This document shows positions 41,362 to 49,866 of a stretch of DNA of 64,000 nt, one piece after another. Source of the DNA: CAIQIA01 sp049317465. GTDB taxonomy: Bacteria; Cyanobacteriota; Cyanobacteriia; PCC-6307; Cyanobiaceae. Made by a program: the position numbers and the translations under genes. The notes beneath the pieces are model-generated. The model saw only the letters and a program-made list of their open reading frames with translations. It did no database searches and had not been told where the DNA came from. Numbering within the stretch: position 1 is the first letter of the stretch; each line of letters begins with the position of its first letter. The stretch covers positions 62,001 through 126,000 of the forward strand of contig JBMOIF010000001.1 in the NCBI GenBank assembly GCA_049317465.1, in the 5' to 3' direction.

Positions 41362-42836
41362 CGCTGGGAGACCACGGGAAGGAACAGCCCCGGCCGTCGC
41401 AGGGCGGGGTAGGTGAGAAGCAGCCGGAGCAGGGTGCGGGTGCAGGTGAGGGCGGTGAAGAGACTCAGAAGCACGCCCACCGAAAGGGTGACGGCAAAGC
41501 CCCGCACCAGGCCGCTGCCGAGCCAGCCCAGGGCGATGCAGCTGATCAGGGTGGTGACGTGGCCGTCGAAGATTGACGCGAAGGCCCGGGAGAAGCCGGC
41601 ATCAACGGCCCTGAAGAGGGTCTGACCGTCTTGGAGCTCTTCCTTGGTGCGCTCGAAGATCAAAATGTTGGCATCCACCGCCATGCCCACCGACAGGATG
41701 AAGCCGGCGATCCCCGGCAGGGTCAGGGTGACCGGGATCAGGGCATAGATCGCCAGGTTGAACAGGGCGTAGAGCAGCAGCGCCAGCACGGCCGTCAGGC
41801 CCGGCAGCCGATAGATGACCACCATGAACACACCGACCATCCCGGTGCCGGCCAGAGCCGCCACCAGGCTGTTGCGGATGTTGACGGCTCCAAGGGTCGG
41901 ACCAACGGAACGGTTCTCGATGATCTGGACCGGCAGGGGCAGTGCCCCTCCGCGCAGCTGAACCTCCAGTTCGCGAGCTTCGTCAGCACTGAAGCGACCG
42001 CTGATCGTGGCTGCACCACCGGTGATGCCCGCCGTGGCGAACTGTGGACCCACACTGGCTTCACTGATGGGGCGCCCATCGAGAGTGATGCCAAGCATCC
42101 GGCGGGTGCCGGCGATCTCCTTGGTGAGAGCGGCGAATTGCTCTCCTCCCTTGGGGTCGAATCGCAGGGTGACCTCCCAGAAGGGATTGTTGGCCTGCTG
42201 TTGCCGGCCCGCATCGATCAGGTGCGTGCCGGTGAGTTGCGGCGGCCCGAAGAGGGCGATCAGCCGCCGATCACTCTCGGCCTGCAGCCGCTCCAGCTGC
42301 CGCGTCTCGCTCTCGCCCTCGGGAGCCGGAAGACCCAACTCCCTGAGGGTCTCCCTGAGGGGGGCCTGGAGGTCGGTCTTGGCGGAGGTTTCGTCGCCGT
42401 CCACCGGGGGACGGCCAGCCAGCTGAGCCTGGCGGGCCTGGATGATCTGGCGCAGCTTGAGCAACCCGGTCATGGTCGACTCGGTGCCGGGTTTCTGGGT
42501 GCGGAAGTCGAGCACCGCGGTGGTGCCCAGCACGGCCGCCGCACTGCGGGGATCCTGGACCCCAGGCAACTGGACGACGATGCGGTCATCTCCGGTTGTG
42601 GTGAGCGTTGCCTCCGACACACCGAGACCATTCACCCGCCGCTCGAGGACATTGCGAACGGCTTCGACTTCCGTGGGGCCCACCTTCGTGACCCGTCCGG
42701 CGGGCTGAAGCTGCAACGTGAGCTGGCTGCCCCCCCGGAGGTCAAGACCCAGGGACAGGGGCAGTGAACGCAACACGAGCAGGCTGCCGATGGCCAGCGC
42801 CAGGATCAGCGCCAGCCATCCCTGGGAGCGGTTCAT
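41358..42836 (-). CDS. secD: Protein translocase subunit SecD
   Basis: Forms the SecDF complex that pulls translocating proteins through SecYEG. In 492 residues an N-terminal membrane helix precedes LGLDLRGGSQLTLQL (about 29-43), then a large periplasmic domain and five C-terminal helices. The C-terminal block has GFILSVGMAVDANILIFERTKEEL with its conserved Asp. It overlaps pdhB by four bases upstream and secF by four bases downstream. The pdhB-secD-secF order is common in cyanobacteria. Confidence 0.96.
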   Translation of the reverse strand: MNRSQGWLALILALAIGSLLVLRSLPLSLGLDLRGGSQLTLQLQPAGRVTKVGPTEVEAVRNVLERRVNGLGVSEATLTTTGDDRIVVQLPGVQDPRSAAAVLGTTAVLDFRTQKPGTESTMTGLLKLRQIIQARQAQLAGRPPVDGDETSAKTDLQAPLRETLRELGLPAPEGESETRQLERLQAESDRRLIALFGPPQLTGTHLIDAGRQQQANNPFWEVTLRFDPKGGEQFAALTKEIAGTRRMLGITLDGRPISEASVGPQFATAGITGGAATISGRFSADEARELEVQLRGGALPLPVQIIENRSVGPTLGAVNIRNSLVAALAGTGMVGVFMVVIYRLPGLTAVLALLLYALFNLAIYALIPVTLTLPGIAGFILSVGMAVDANILIFERTKEELQDGQTLFRAVDAGFSRAFASIFDGHVTTLISCIALGWLGSGLVRGFAVTLSVGVLLSLFTALTCTRTLLRLLLTYPALRRPGLFLPVVSQR

Positions 42837-43810
42837 CGCTGCACGAGACGCTGAACGGTCTCGACGATCTGGTGGGGCTGAATGATCGTCAGGTTCTCAA
42901 GTTTGCCGTTGTAGGGCGTGGGGATGTCCTGGCTGGAGAGCCGCACTGGGGGTGCATCCAGTTCATCGAAGCAGTGCTCGGTGATCAGGGCGATCAGCTC
43001 GGCGGCGATACCGCCGGTCTTCATGCACTCCTCCACGATCACAACCCGGTGGGTCTTGGCGATCGAACGGCAGATGGTCTCCATGTCGAAGGGCTTGAGG
43101 CTGATCAGGTCGATCAGTTCGGGGTCATAGCCCTGATCCACGAGCTGTTTGACAGCGGCCTGGCAGTGGTGGCGCATCCGGGAGTAGGTCAGCAGCGTCA
43201 CATCGCGGCCCTCACGCACGAGCTCGGCGCGGTCGAGCGCACAGGTGTAATCGCCGCCGGGGATCTCCTCGCTGAGGTTGTACAGGAGCACATGCTCGAA
43301 GAAGAGCACGGGGTTGTTGTCGCGGATGGCGGCCTTCATCAGCCCCTTGGCATTGGTGGGGGTGCTGCAGGCCACGATCTTGATGCCTGGAACCGCATGG
43401 AAATAGGCCTCAAGCCGTTGGCTGTGCTCAGCGCCGAGCTGACGGCCGACACCACCGGGACCGCGGACCACGGTGGGGATCGTGAAGTTGCCACCGCTGG
43501 TGTAGCGGAGCATCCCCATGTTGTTGGAAATCTGGTTGAAGGCCAGCAGCAGAAAGCCCATGTTCATGCCTTCGACGATGGGTCGCAGGCCTGTCATGGC
43601 AGCCCCGACGGCCATGCCGGTGAAGCTGTTCTCGGCGATCGGGGTATCCAGCACCCGCAGTTCGCCGTACTTCTCGTAAAGGTCCTTGGTCACCTTGTAG
43701 GACCCTCCGTACTGACCCACGTCCTCACCCATCACGCAGACATGGGGATCACGGGCCATCTCTTCATCAATGGCATCCCGGAGGGCGTTGAAGAGCAGGG
43801 TCTCAGCCAC
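42833..43810 (-). CDS. pdhB: Pyruvate dehydrogenase E1 component beta subunit
   Basis: Forms, with PdhA, the thiamine-diphosphate E1 enzyme that decarboxylates pyruvate for acetyl-CoA. The 325-residue protein starts AETLLFNALRDAIDEEMARD and includes GEDVGQYGGSYKVTKDL and DTPIAENSFTG, all E1-beta hallmarks. Glu28-region and FEHVLLYN cofactor and interface segments are intact. PdhA and the E2/E3 genes are not in the window. It sits between a short possible membrane-protein gene and secD, with a four-base overlap to the latter. Confidence 0.96.
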   Translation of the reverse strand: MAETLLFNALRDAIDEEMARDPHVCVMGEDVGQYGGSYKVTKDLYEKYGELRVLDTPIAENSFTGMAVGAAMTGLRPIVEGMNMGFLLLAFNQISNNMGMLRYTSGGNFTIPTVVRGPGGVGRQLGAEHSQRLEAYFHAVPGIKIVACSTPTNAKGLMKAAIRDNNPVLFFEHVLLYNLSEEIPGGDYTCALDRAELVREGRDVTLLTYSRMRHHCQAAVKQLVDQGYDPELIDLISLKPFDMETICRSIAKTHRVVIVEECMKTGGIAAELIALITEHCFDELDAPPVRLSSQDIPTPYNGKLENLTIIQPHQIVETVQRLVQR

Positions 43811-43901
43811 AGGTCACAGGGCAGCACGGCACGCCGGCAGGCCGGCAGGGGGCCAACTTATCAGCGGCCCGCCGTTCCGATCCGTCCGGTGGCCGGAGAG
43901 G

Positions 43902-43997
43902 TCAGCCGCCGGCGGCGAAGGTGGTGAGCAGCAGCACGGACAGCAGCAGTCCGGGGGAGAGCAACAGGGCCAGCAGGCCCAGGTCGTGGGGGGTCAT
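43902..43997 (-). CDS. Possible 31-residue single-pass membrane protein
   Basis: A very short frame in the 210-base space between DUF3082 and pdhB. ATG 43997 to TGA 43902 encodes MTPHDLGLLALLLSPGLLLS followed by VLLLTTFAAGG, one uninterrupted hydrophobic helix. Size and layout resemble small photosystem or cytochrome b6f subunits, but it matches none I know (PsaI, PsaM, PetL, PetN, Psb30 checked by memory). There is no good ribosome-binding site. It is reported as a candidate only. Confidence 0.35.
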   Translation of the reverse strand: MTPHDLGLLALLLSPGLLLSVLLLTTFAAGG

Positions 43998-44020
43998 CGC
44001 ACGGAGGCCGACGTCCCACG

Positions 44021-44338
44021 CTAGGCAGCCGGCGGCGGGCTGGCAGGCCAGAGGCGACGAACACCCAGCAGCAGGAGACCCGTGGCGATCAGCAGAAACG
44101 TGAAACAGGCCAGGCAGGCGCTGCCCACGAGCAGGGTCTTGACCGCCACCGCGATCGACTGGGCGATGGGCTGGTGGTAGGCGGGCGGATGGGCTCCGTA
44201 GTAGCGGATCATCCTTGATGTGATCAGCAGGGCCAGGCCGGCAAAGCCGGCACTGGTCAGGCTGCCGGCAAAGCAGCGCAGGGGCCCGGGCCTGTCGCTG
44301 TCGGCCTCAACCCTGGACTCCGGTGGTGTCTCGCTCAT
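44021..44338 (-). CDS. DUF3082 family small membrane protein
   Basis: Cyanobacterial protein of unknown function. The 105 residues have a polar, acidic N-terminus, then GPLRCFAGSLTSAGFAGLALLITSRMI (about 18-44) and a second membrane segment (AVAVKTLLVGSACLACFTFLLIATGLLLLGV, about 66-96). The pattern PLRC-AGSL plus IAVAVKTLLVG is what I associate with DUF3082, and the ispE-DUF3082-pdhB neighbourhood is the usual one in marine picocyanobacteria. ATG 44338 overlaps the ispE stop by four bases. Confidence 0.8.
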   Translation of the reverse strand: MSETPPESRVEADSDRPGPLRCFAGSLTSAGFAGLALLITSRMIRYYGAHPPAYHQPIAQSIAVAVKTLLVGSACLACFTFLLIATGLLLLGVRRLWPASPPPAA

Positions 44339-45267
44339 GGTGCGGGGGTGAAGGACGGCAGGTTGGCGCCGCGGAAGCTGCTGATCCAGGTCTGAAGACC
44401 TGCGTCAGCTGCGGCAAGTCCATCGGCGGCGGAACGGGCGGCCCCCACGTCATCGAACAGGCCGAACAGGGTCGGGCCCGAACCGCTCATGGCCAGGGCC
44501 CGCAGGCCCGGCGCCGTGGCGAGCAGGGCTAGGCCGTCGCCCACTGACGGGACGACGGGCGCCACCACCCGCTGCAGATCGTTCCAGAGGGCCTGGGGAG
44601 GTTCGCCGCACTGCCAGGGGACGGAGCCGCCGAAACGTCGCCGCAGGGCCTCCCGACGGGGTTCAAAGGCGTCTTCGTCCCGGCCGTAGCCGGCCCCCAA
44701 CTGCTCGCGGCAGAGGCGGTAGGCCCAGGGCGTGGCGACACTCACCAGCGGATCCTTGAGCAGCAGCACCCCCAGGGGGGGCAGGTCGGGCAAGGGCTCC
44801 AGGCGTTCGCCACGTCCGAAACAGAGCTGGGTGCCGCCGCGCAGGCAGAACGGCACGTCGGAGCCGATCTGCGCCGCCAGTCGCTCCAGCACCGCTGGGG
44901 CCAGGGGCAGCTCCCACAGATGACAGAGGCCCCGCAGGGCGGACGCTGCATCGCTTGACCCCCCCGCCAGCCCTGCCCCGATGGGAATGCGCTTGCACAG
45001 ATGGATTGCGGCCCCGAGATCCGGCAGTCCCACCTCCCGGCGCAGTGCCTCGGCGGCCCGCAGGATCAGATTGTCACCATCGAGGGGAACGGGGCCGGTG
45101 GACGAGTCGAGGCTCAGCCTCAGTTCCCCCTCAGGCAGGGGCTCCAGGGTCAGCTGATCGGTCAGATCGATGGTCTGCATGACCATCGCCAGCTCGTGGA
45201 ACCCGTCGGGCCGCAGCCCCAGCACCTCCAGGTGCAGGTTGATCTTGGCGGGAGCGTCCAGCTGCAC
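44335..45267 (-). CDS. ispE: 4-diphosphocytidyl-2-C-methyl-D-erythritol kinase
   Basis: GHMP kinase of the MEP isoprenoid pathway, feeding carotenoid, phytol and quinone synthesis. From GTG 45267 (VQLDAPAKINLHLEVLG) it has 310 residues. The ATP-binding glycine-rich loop PIGAGLAGGSSDAASAL (about 96-112) and the C-terminal MSGSGPTLFGLFDD are intact. The frame continues upstream through rsmA, but GTG 45267 lies six bases past the rsmA stop and fits homologues. It overlaps the DUF3082 gene by four bases. Confidence 0.94.
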   Translation of the reverse strand: MQLDAPAKINLHLEVLGLRPDGFHELAMVMQTIDLTDQLTLEPLPEGELRLSLDSSTGPVPLDGDNLILRAAEALRREVGLPDLGAAIHLCKRIPIGAGLAGGSSDAASALRGLCHLWELPLAPAVLERLAAQIGSDVPFCLRGGTQLCFGRGERLEPLPDLPPLGVLLLKDPLVSVATPWAYRLCREQLGAGYGRDEDAFEPRREALRRRFGGSVPWQCGEPPQALWNDLQRVVAPVVPSVGDGLALLATAPGLRALAMSGSGPTLFGLFDDVGAARSAADGLAAADAGLQTWISSFRGANLPSFTPAP

Positions 45268-45272
45268 GGAGC

Positions 45273-46091
45273 TCAAGGGTCTTGGGGCAGGGCGCGGGCC
45301 AACGCTACCCATTGTCCGGGCGTCAGCTCCTGGGGGCGCTGGTCCAGGCGGATCCCCACCGTTCCAGCCAGATCGGCCAGACGCTCGATGGGCATCAGGC
45401 TCGCCAGGGTGTTGCGCAGCATCTTCCGTCGGCTGGCGAAGGCCAGTCCGAGCAGCTGTTCCACCCCGCGAGCCTCCGCCGGCAGGAGCAGCGGCTGGGG
45501 ATGGGGGCGCAGCCGAATGACCTCGGACATCACCCGGGGCGGCGGCCGGAAGCAGCGGGGGGGAACGAGACACACCGATTCGGCCTCGGCCAGCAGCTGC
45601 ACACGCACGCTGAGGGCGCCGAAGGCGCTGGAGCCCGGCCTGGCCCGCAACCGCTCGGCCACTTCGTGCTGCACAAGCAGCACCAGCCGGTCCAGGTGTC
45701 GCCAGGCGGGGCGGTCGAGGCGTCCCAGGAGGCGCTGCAGCAGCGGACCGGTGATGTTGTACGGGATGTTGGCCACCACCTTCTCCACCTCGGGCAGCGG
45801 CAGCTCAAGGGCATCACCCTGCTGAAGCTCAAACCGCCCGTCGGAACCGAACTGTTCCCGCAGTCCTTCGACCAGATCACGGTCAAGCTCGATCGCATGG
45901 AGGACCGCGATCGGGGCGGCCAGCAGAACGGCCGTGAGTGCCCCCCGGCCTGGACCGATCTCGAGCACCCGGTCCGCCGGGCTCAGCTCGGCGGCGGCGG
46001 CGATGCGGTTGAGCACGGCCTGGTCGTGCAGCCAGTGCTGGCCGAAGCGGCGGCGGGCCCGGTGCGATGAGGGATGGACCATTGCATCCAT
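45273..46091 (-). CDS. rsmA: 16S rRNA (adenine1518/1519-N6)-dimethyltransferase
   Basis: KsgA, which dimethylates two adenines in the 3' hairpin of 16S rRNA during late 30S maturation. In 272 residues it has RRRFGQHWLHD (about 13-23), SAM motif VLEIGPGRGALT (about 43-54) and the catalytic NIPYNI (about 108-113, NLPYNI in E. coli). The C-terminal helical domain has FASRRKMLRNTLAS. Start is ATG 46091, with a second ATG at 46082. It lies upstream of ispE with a five-base gap, a frequent bacterial pairing. Confidence 0.95.
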   Translation of the reverse strand: MDAMVHPSSHRARRRFGQHWLHDQAVLNRIAAAAELSPADRVLEIGPGRGALTAVLLAAPIAVLHAIELDRDLVEGLREQFGSDGRFELQQGDALELPLPEVEKVVANIPYNITGPLLQRLLGRLDRPAWRHLDRLVLLVQHEVAERLRARPGSSAFGALSVRVQLLAEAESVCLVPPRCFRPPPRVMSEVIRLRPHPQPLLLPAEARGVEQLLGLAFASRRKMLRNTLASLMPIERLADLAGTVGIRLDQRPQELTPGQWVALARALPQDP

Positions 46092-46106
46092 GCTGCCCGA
46101 AGGTGT

Positions 46107-46472
46107 TCACAGGTCTTCCAGACGCAGCCAGCGCACCCCCCTGGCGGGAGGCCCCAGTTGCACCAGGGCCAGCACCACCTCCACCGGCAGCAGCGCCTGG
46201 TCGGGATGGTCCGCCAACCAGCACGAAAAGGTGCGCCGCAGGCGCCTTCCCTGGCCCTGGCTGAGGCGCCGGATACCCCACAGATCGGGGCCGGCTGCCC
46301 GCCGTCCCTTCACTTCGACCAGCAGCAGCCGCCCAGGCTTGGTGAGCAGCAGGTCCAGTTCACCCCAGCGACAGCGCCAGTTTCGCTCCAGCAGCAACCA
46401 CCCCCGCTGACGGAGCAGCCCGAGAACCCGCCCTTCGGCGGCCCGTCCAGCGACGGCACGGCAATCGCCCAC
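46107..46472 (-). CDS. YraN/UPF0102 family nuclease-fold protein
   Basis: Small protein with the restriction-endonuclease-like fold; function unproven in the family. The 121 residues have an AAEGRVLGLLRQRGWLLLERNWR opening, the acidic GELDLLL and VEVKGRR catalytic-type motifs (about 36-54), and the RRLSQGQGRRLRRTFSCWL helix. It starts the leftward yraN-rsmA-ispE group, 15 bases before rsmA, and is divergent from the pentapeptide protein gene across 53 bases. Confidence 0.88.
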   Translation of the reverse strand: MGDCRAVAGRAAEGRVLGLLRQRGWLLLERNWRCRWGELDLLLTKPGRLLLVEVKGRRAAGPDLWGIRRLSQGQGRRLRRTFSCWLADHPDQALLPVEVVLALVQLGPPARGVRWLRLEDL

Positions 46473-46525
46473 GGCAACGGTCCCTGTGGTTCAGGCCTAG
46501 GGTTCCCCAAGCTCTGCCGTCACCG

Positions 46526-47023
46526 ATGGCCCCTGTCCTGAGGCCGTTCCAGGGAGTGCTGGCGACACTTCTGCTGGCCGTTGTGCTGATCGTTGTCCCC
46601 GCCGCCCCGGGCATGGCCGCCATGGACTACGCCAAGCAAGCCCTGATCGGTGCCGACTTCCATGGCGCTGACCTGAGGGACACCACCTTCAATCTCACCA
46701 ACCTGCGTGCCGCAGACTTCGAAGGGGCCGACCTGCGCGGAGCCAGCCTTTTCGGGGCCAAGCTCCAGGATGCCAATCTGCGCGGGGCAGATCTGCGGGG
46801 AGCCACCCTCGACTCGGCTGTGCTGGAGAACACGGACCTGCGCGATGCGGTCCTGGCCGATGCCTTTGCCTTCAACACCAAATTCCGGCAGGTGCGGGCC
46901 GATGGAGCCGATTTCAGCAACGTTTCCCTCCGTGCCGACGCCCTGACGGCCCTCTGCGCCGACGTCGACGGCATCAACCCGACCACCGGCCTGGCCACCC
47001 GCGACACCCTCGGCTGCCCCTGA
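46526..47023 (+). CDS. Thylakoid-lumen-type pentapeptide repeat protein
   Basis: Predicted exported protein. In 165 residues there is a signal peptide (hydrophobic core about 10-26, cleavage near the AAPGMAA at 26-32). About ten pentapeptide A(D/N)LXX units follow from residue 41 (ADFHG, ADLRD, ADFEG, ADLRG and so on), giving a right-handed quadrilateral beta-helix. The C-terminal cap ALCADVDGINPTTGLATRDTLGC carries two cysteines and matches lumenal pentapeptide proteins of the TL15/TL17 type. Function unknown. It is followed four bases later by a conserved hypothetical gene. Confidence 0.88.
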   Translation: MAPVLRPFQGVLATLLLAVVLIVVPAAPGMAAMDYAKQALIGADFHGADLRDTTFNLTNLRAADFEGADLRGASLFGAKLQDANLRGADLRGATLDSAVLENTDLRDAVLADAFAFNTKFRQVRADGADFSNVSLRADALTALCADVDGINPTTGLATRDTLGCP

Positions 47024-47026
47024 CCC

Positions 47027-47428
47027 ATGGCCTTCGATCCCCGCAGCCGCGAACGGCTCCAGGCCCTGGGACGTCGTCTGCCCGAGCCTCTGCCTGCTCC
47101 AGAGGCCTCCAGGCCAAAACCGGACCGTCGACGCCAGCACGCCATCGAGACCGAAGACGACCCTGCCCAGCTGTTCCGCGAGCTGATGCGGGCCAGCCCC
47201 GACGGCACGGTGCCTGACCACCTGCTTCAGAGGTTGCGGGACCTGGAGAGACCGCGGCTGCGGCCAAGGGGCAGTGACAGCAGCGTTGCCGGAACTGCTC
47301 CCCCCGAAGCCGACGACCCCTATCGGGCGTTCCAGGACCTGCTGCTCGAGGAGCACGAAGAGCCGATGGCGCCGATGACAACTCAGCCCACACCGGGCAG
47401 GCGACGTCGGTCCAGGGCCTCGAGATAG
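47027..47428 (+). CDS. Conserved cyanobacterial hypothetical protein
   Basis: Soluble 133-residue protein without recognised domain. It begins MAFDPRSRERLQALGRRLPE, then a Pro-rich basic linker, then DDPAQLFRELMRASPDGTVPDHLLQRL (about 45-71), and a C-terminal DDPYRAFQDLLLEEHEE. I recall this LFRELM-ASPDGTVP pattern from other Synechococcus genomes, unverified. The last 46 bases, coding an Arg-rich tail, overlap the convergent dnaG 3' end. Co-transcription with the lumenal pentapeptide gene is likely. Confidence 0.75.
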   Translation: MAFDPRSRERLQALGRRLPEPLPAPEASRPKPDRRRQHAIETEDDPAQLFRELMRASPDGTVPDHLLQRLRDLERPRLRPRGSDSSVAGTAPPEADDPYRAFQDLLLEEHEEPMAPMTTQPTPGRRRRSRASR

Positions 47429-49434
47429 CGCCGCTCGCTGTAGTAATCGCTCTGGAATCGCAAGGCCTCGGCATTGAGACTCACGAAGAGTCTGTCGATG
47501 CGCTCTTCCATCACCATGCCCGCTGTGGCGTCGGCTTGCGCTTCGGCTCCCCTGGCCTCGTCCTGCAGCAACACGGCGATGCAGGCCTCCAGGCTCTGCA
47601 GCCGTTGGCTGCGCCAGGCGTCGAGCAGGTGCCGGCAGCGACGCAGCACCCGTTGACGTTCGAGGCTGGCCACGGTGCCGTGCAGTTGCTCGAGGGGGCG
47701 TTCGAGCAGAATCTGCTGCAGTTCGCCTGGCTCCAGCAGCGTCGTCAGGCGCTGCAGCAACGAAGGATCGTCCCCCAGCAGCCGGTCAGTCAGACGCTCC
47801 ACCAGATCATCGGCGGCGAGGGCGTCCCCGGCATCGTTGCCGCGACTGATGGCCTCCAGGCCGACGGCACCGATGCGTTCCTCCTCCAGTTCGGCGATGC
47901 GGGCCCAGAGCCGCCGGTGGTGGGACACGCCGAAATCCTCCAGATCCCGCTGCCGCAGTTCCCGCCGCAGGGTTGCCCGCAGGGAAGGACAGTGCAGGTA
48001 GAGGCGCAGTAGGGCAGCCTCAGCCCGATCCCGTGAGCCGGCCTCGAGGGGCTGTTCGTAGCGCCGGGAACGGCCGTGCCAGCGCTGTCCCTTGACCTGC
48101 TGCCGCAGATCCTCTTCCAGCTGCACCGCCAGCCGCGCCTGTCCCCCGGCGAGACGTTCGGCCACCTGCTGCAGGTAGTGGCTGCGCAGCGCCGACTGGG
48201 GCAGTTTGCCGAGCAGTTCCACCAGGGCCTGAACGGCCAGCTGGAACTGGTCGGCGCGGGCGAGGTCCCGCCCCTCGAGCAGACGGTCGATCTGCCAGTC
48301 GAGCCAGAGCGGCGCCTGGTCGAGCAGGGCCAGGTAGTCGGCGGCTCCGTGGTGGCGCAGGAACTCATCGGGGTCCTTCCCCTCGGGCAGAGGCAGCACC
48401 CGCAGCTCCAGCTGCCCCTGAAGAGCCTGCTGCTCCACCTCGCCGATGGCCCTCTGGGCAGCCCGCACACCGGCTCCATCGGCGTCGAAGTTCAGCACGA
48501 TGCGGCGGCTGTCGCAGCAACGGCAGAGCTGGGTGATCTGATGGGCGCTGAGGGCCGTACCCAGGGCCGCCACGGCGTGCTTCACCCCGGCGGCATGAAG
48601 GGCGATGGCATCGAAATACCCCTCGACAACGACGGCGGCGTCGGCCCGGCGGATGGGGTCGGCCGCCTTGTCGAGGGCAAAGAGATGGCGCCCCTTCTCG
48701 AACACCTCGGTCTCGGGTGAGTTGAGGTATTTGGGTTCACGACCATCGAGGCTGCGGCCACCGAAGCCGATGATCCGTCCCTGCCGATCGTGGATGGGCA
48801 CCATCACCCGCCCACGGAAACGGTCGTAATGCCCCTGGCCCCCCTGCCTCGCCACCACCAGTCCGGCGGCCTCCAGGAGATCGGTGCCGATGGCCTCGGT
48901 GGTCTGCAGGTGTCGCAGCAGACCGTCCCAGCGATCAGGGGCGTAGCCGAGCTCGAAGCGGTCGATGGTCGCCTCTTCGAAGCCCCGGGTCTCGCGCAGA
49001 TAGGCCAGCGCCGCTGCACCGTCGGCCTGGCGCAGCTGGCTGCGGAACCATCCACCGGCCAGGGCCAGCACCCGATGGAGCGACTCCCGCCGTGACAGCT
49101 GTTGCCGCAGCCGCTCCTGCTGGGGCGCATCGAGCGTCTCGACGGGCAGGCCGTAACGCCGGGCCAGCTCCAGCACCACCTCGGCGAAGCTCTGGCGCTT
49201 GAGCTCCATCAGGAACTTGAGGCTGTTGCCGCCAGCCCCGCACGAGAAGCAGTAATAGAACTGCTTGGCCGGCGAGACCGTCATCGAGGGTGATCGGTCC
49301 TCATGGAAGGGGCAGAGGCCCACGTACTCCCGCCCGCGGCGCCGCAGCACCACGTGTTCACCCACCACATCGACGATGTCAGCCCGCTCCTTGACGGCCT
49401 CGATGGTGCGGGGATGAAGCCGGGGAACGGACAC
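47383..49434 (-). CDS. dnaG: DNA primase
   Basis: Synthesises RNA primers for replication. The 683 residues show the CHC2 zinc finger (Cys41, His44, Cys62 and Cys65), the RNA polymerase domain with TOPRIM motifs VVVEGYFDAIAL (about 268-279) and NFDADGAG, and a C-terminal helicase-interacting domain ending in SDYYSERRYLEAL. Length is slightly above E. coli DnaG, normal for cyanobacteria. Start is ATG 49434. It is convergent with the preceding hypothetical gene (46-base overlap). Confidence 0.96.
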   Translation of the reverse strand: MSVPRLHPRTIEAVKERADIVDVVGEHVVLRRRGREYVGLCPFHEDRSPSMTVSPAKQFYYCFSCGAGGNSLKFLMELKRQSFAEVVLELARRYGLPVETLDAPQQERLRQQLSRRESLHRVLALAGGWFRSQLRQADGAAALAYLRETRGFEEATIDRFELGYAPDRWDGLLRHLQTTEAIGTDLLEAAGLVVARQGGQGHYDRFRGRVMVPIHDRQGRIIGFGGRSLDGREPKYLNSPETEVFEKGRHLFALDKAADPIRRADAAVVVEGYFDAIALHAAGVKHAVAALGTALSAHQITQLCRCCDSRRIVLNFDADGAGVRAAQRAIGEVEQQALQGQLELRVLPLPEGKDPDEFLRHHGAADYLALLDQAPLWLDWQIDRLLEGRDLARADQFQLAVQALVELLGKLPQSALRSHYLQQVAERLAGGQARLAVQLEEDLRQQVKGQRWHGRSRRYEQPLEAGSRDRAEAALLRLYLHCPSLRATLRRELRQRDLEDFGVSHHRRLWARIAELEEERIGAVGLEAISRGNDAGDALAADDLVERLTDRLLGDDPSLLQRLTTLLEPGELQQILLERPLEQLHGTVASLERQRVLRRCRHLLDAWRSQRLQSLEACIAVLLQDEARGAEAQADATAGMVMEERIDRLFVSLNAEALRFQSDYYSERRYLEALDRRRLPGVG

Positions 49435-49486
49435 GGACAGGACCGGAGACTGTCCATTGTCCAGGCTGCAGCGGCCGGAACCAGCC

Positions 49487-49830
49487 TCAGGGGAGCTCGA
49501 ATCGCAGCCGCCCCCCCTGCTGGAGGCTGAACAGCCAGCTGCCGTCCCCCTCGGAACGGAAATGGGCCGGCCGGCGATCGATGCGGGCCTGCCCGCCGGT
49601 GGGCCTGGTCTCGATCACGCTCCGGCGCCCATCGGGCCAGAGCACGGTGAGCAGCAGCTCCCGTTCATCACGCCAGCCCTCCGGCCGGCCTCGTTCCACG
49701 GGCCCTCGCCCAGGCTCCAGGCACAGCGCCGGTCGAGCTGCAGATCTTCGGCATGGGCCCGTCCCGCCGCCAGCAACGGCAGCAGCAGCAGTGCCGTGAC
49801 CCAGGCGGCGGTTCGCGGCATGCTGCGCAC
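49487..49830 (-). pseudogene. Small secreted protein gene split by a frameshift
   Basis: Two leftward frames together make one sensible protein. The first, from GTG 49830 with GGAGG just upstream, encodes a signal peptide (AAWVTALLLLPLLAAGRAHA) and a mature start EDLQLDRRCAWSLGEGPWNEA, then degenerates and stops at 49615. The second reads on as ERELLLTVLWPDGRRSVIET and ends LFSLQQGGRLRFELP at 49487, but its own upstream part is shadow sequence. The join needs a one-base shift near 49690-49700, at a GGCCGGCC palindrome. It is a real disruption, a sequencing error or, less likely, programmed shifting. Function unknown. Confidence 0.65.
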
Positions 49831-49866
49831 CAAACCCTCCTTCGGTAGCGAGGGGACGCCGTGGGG

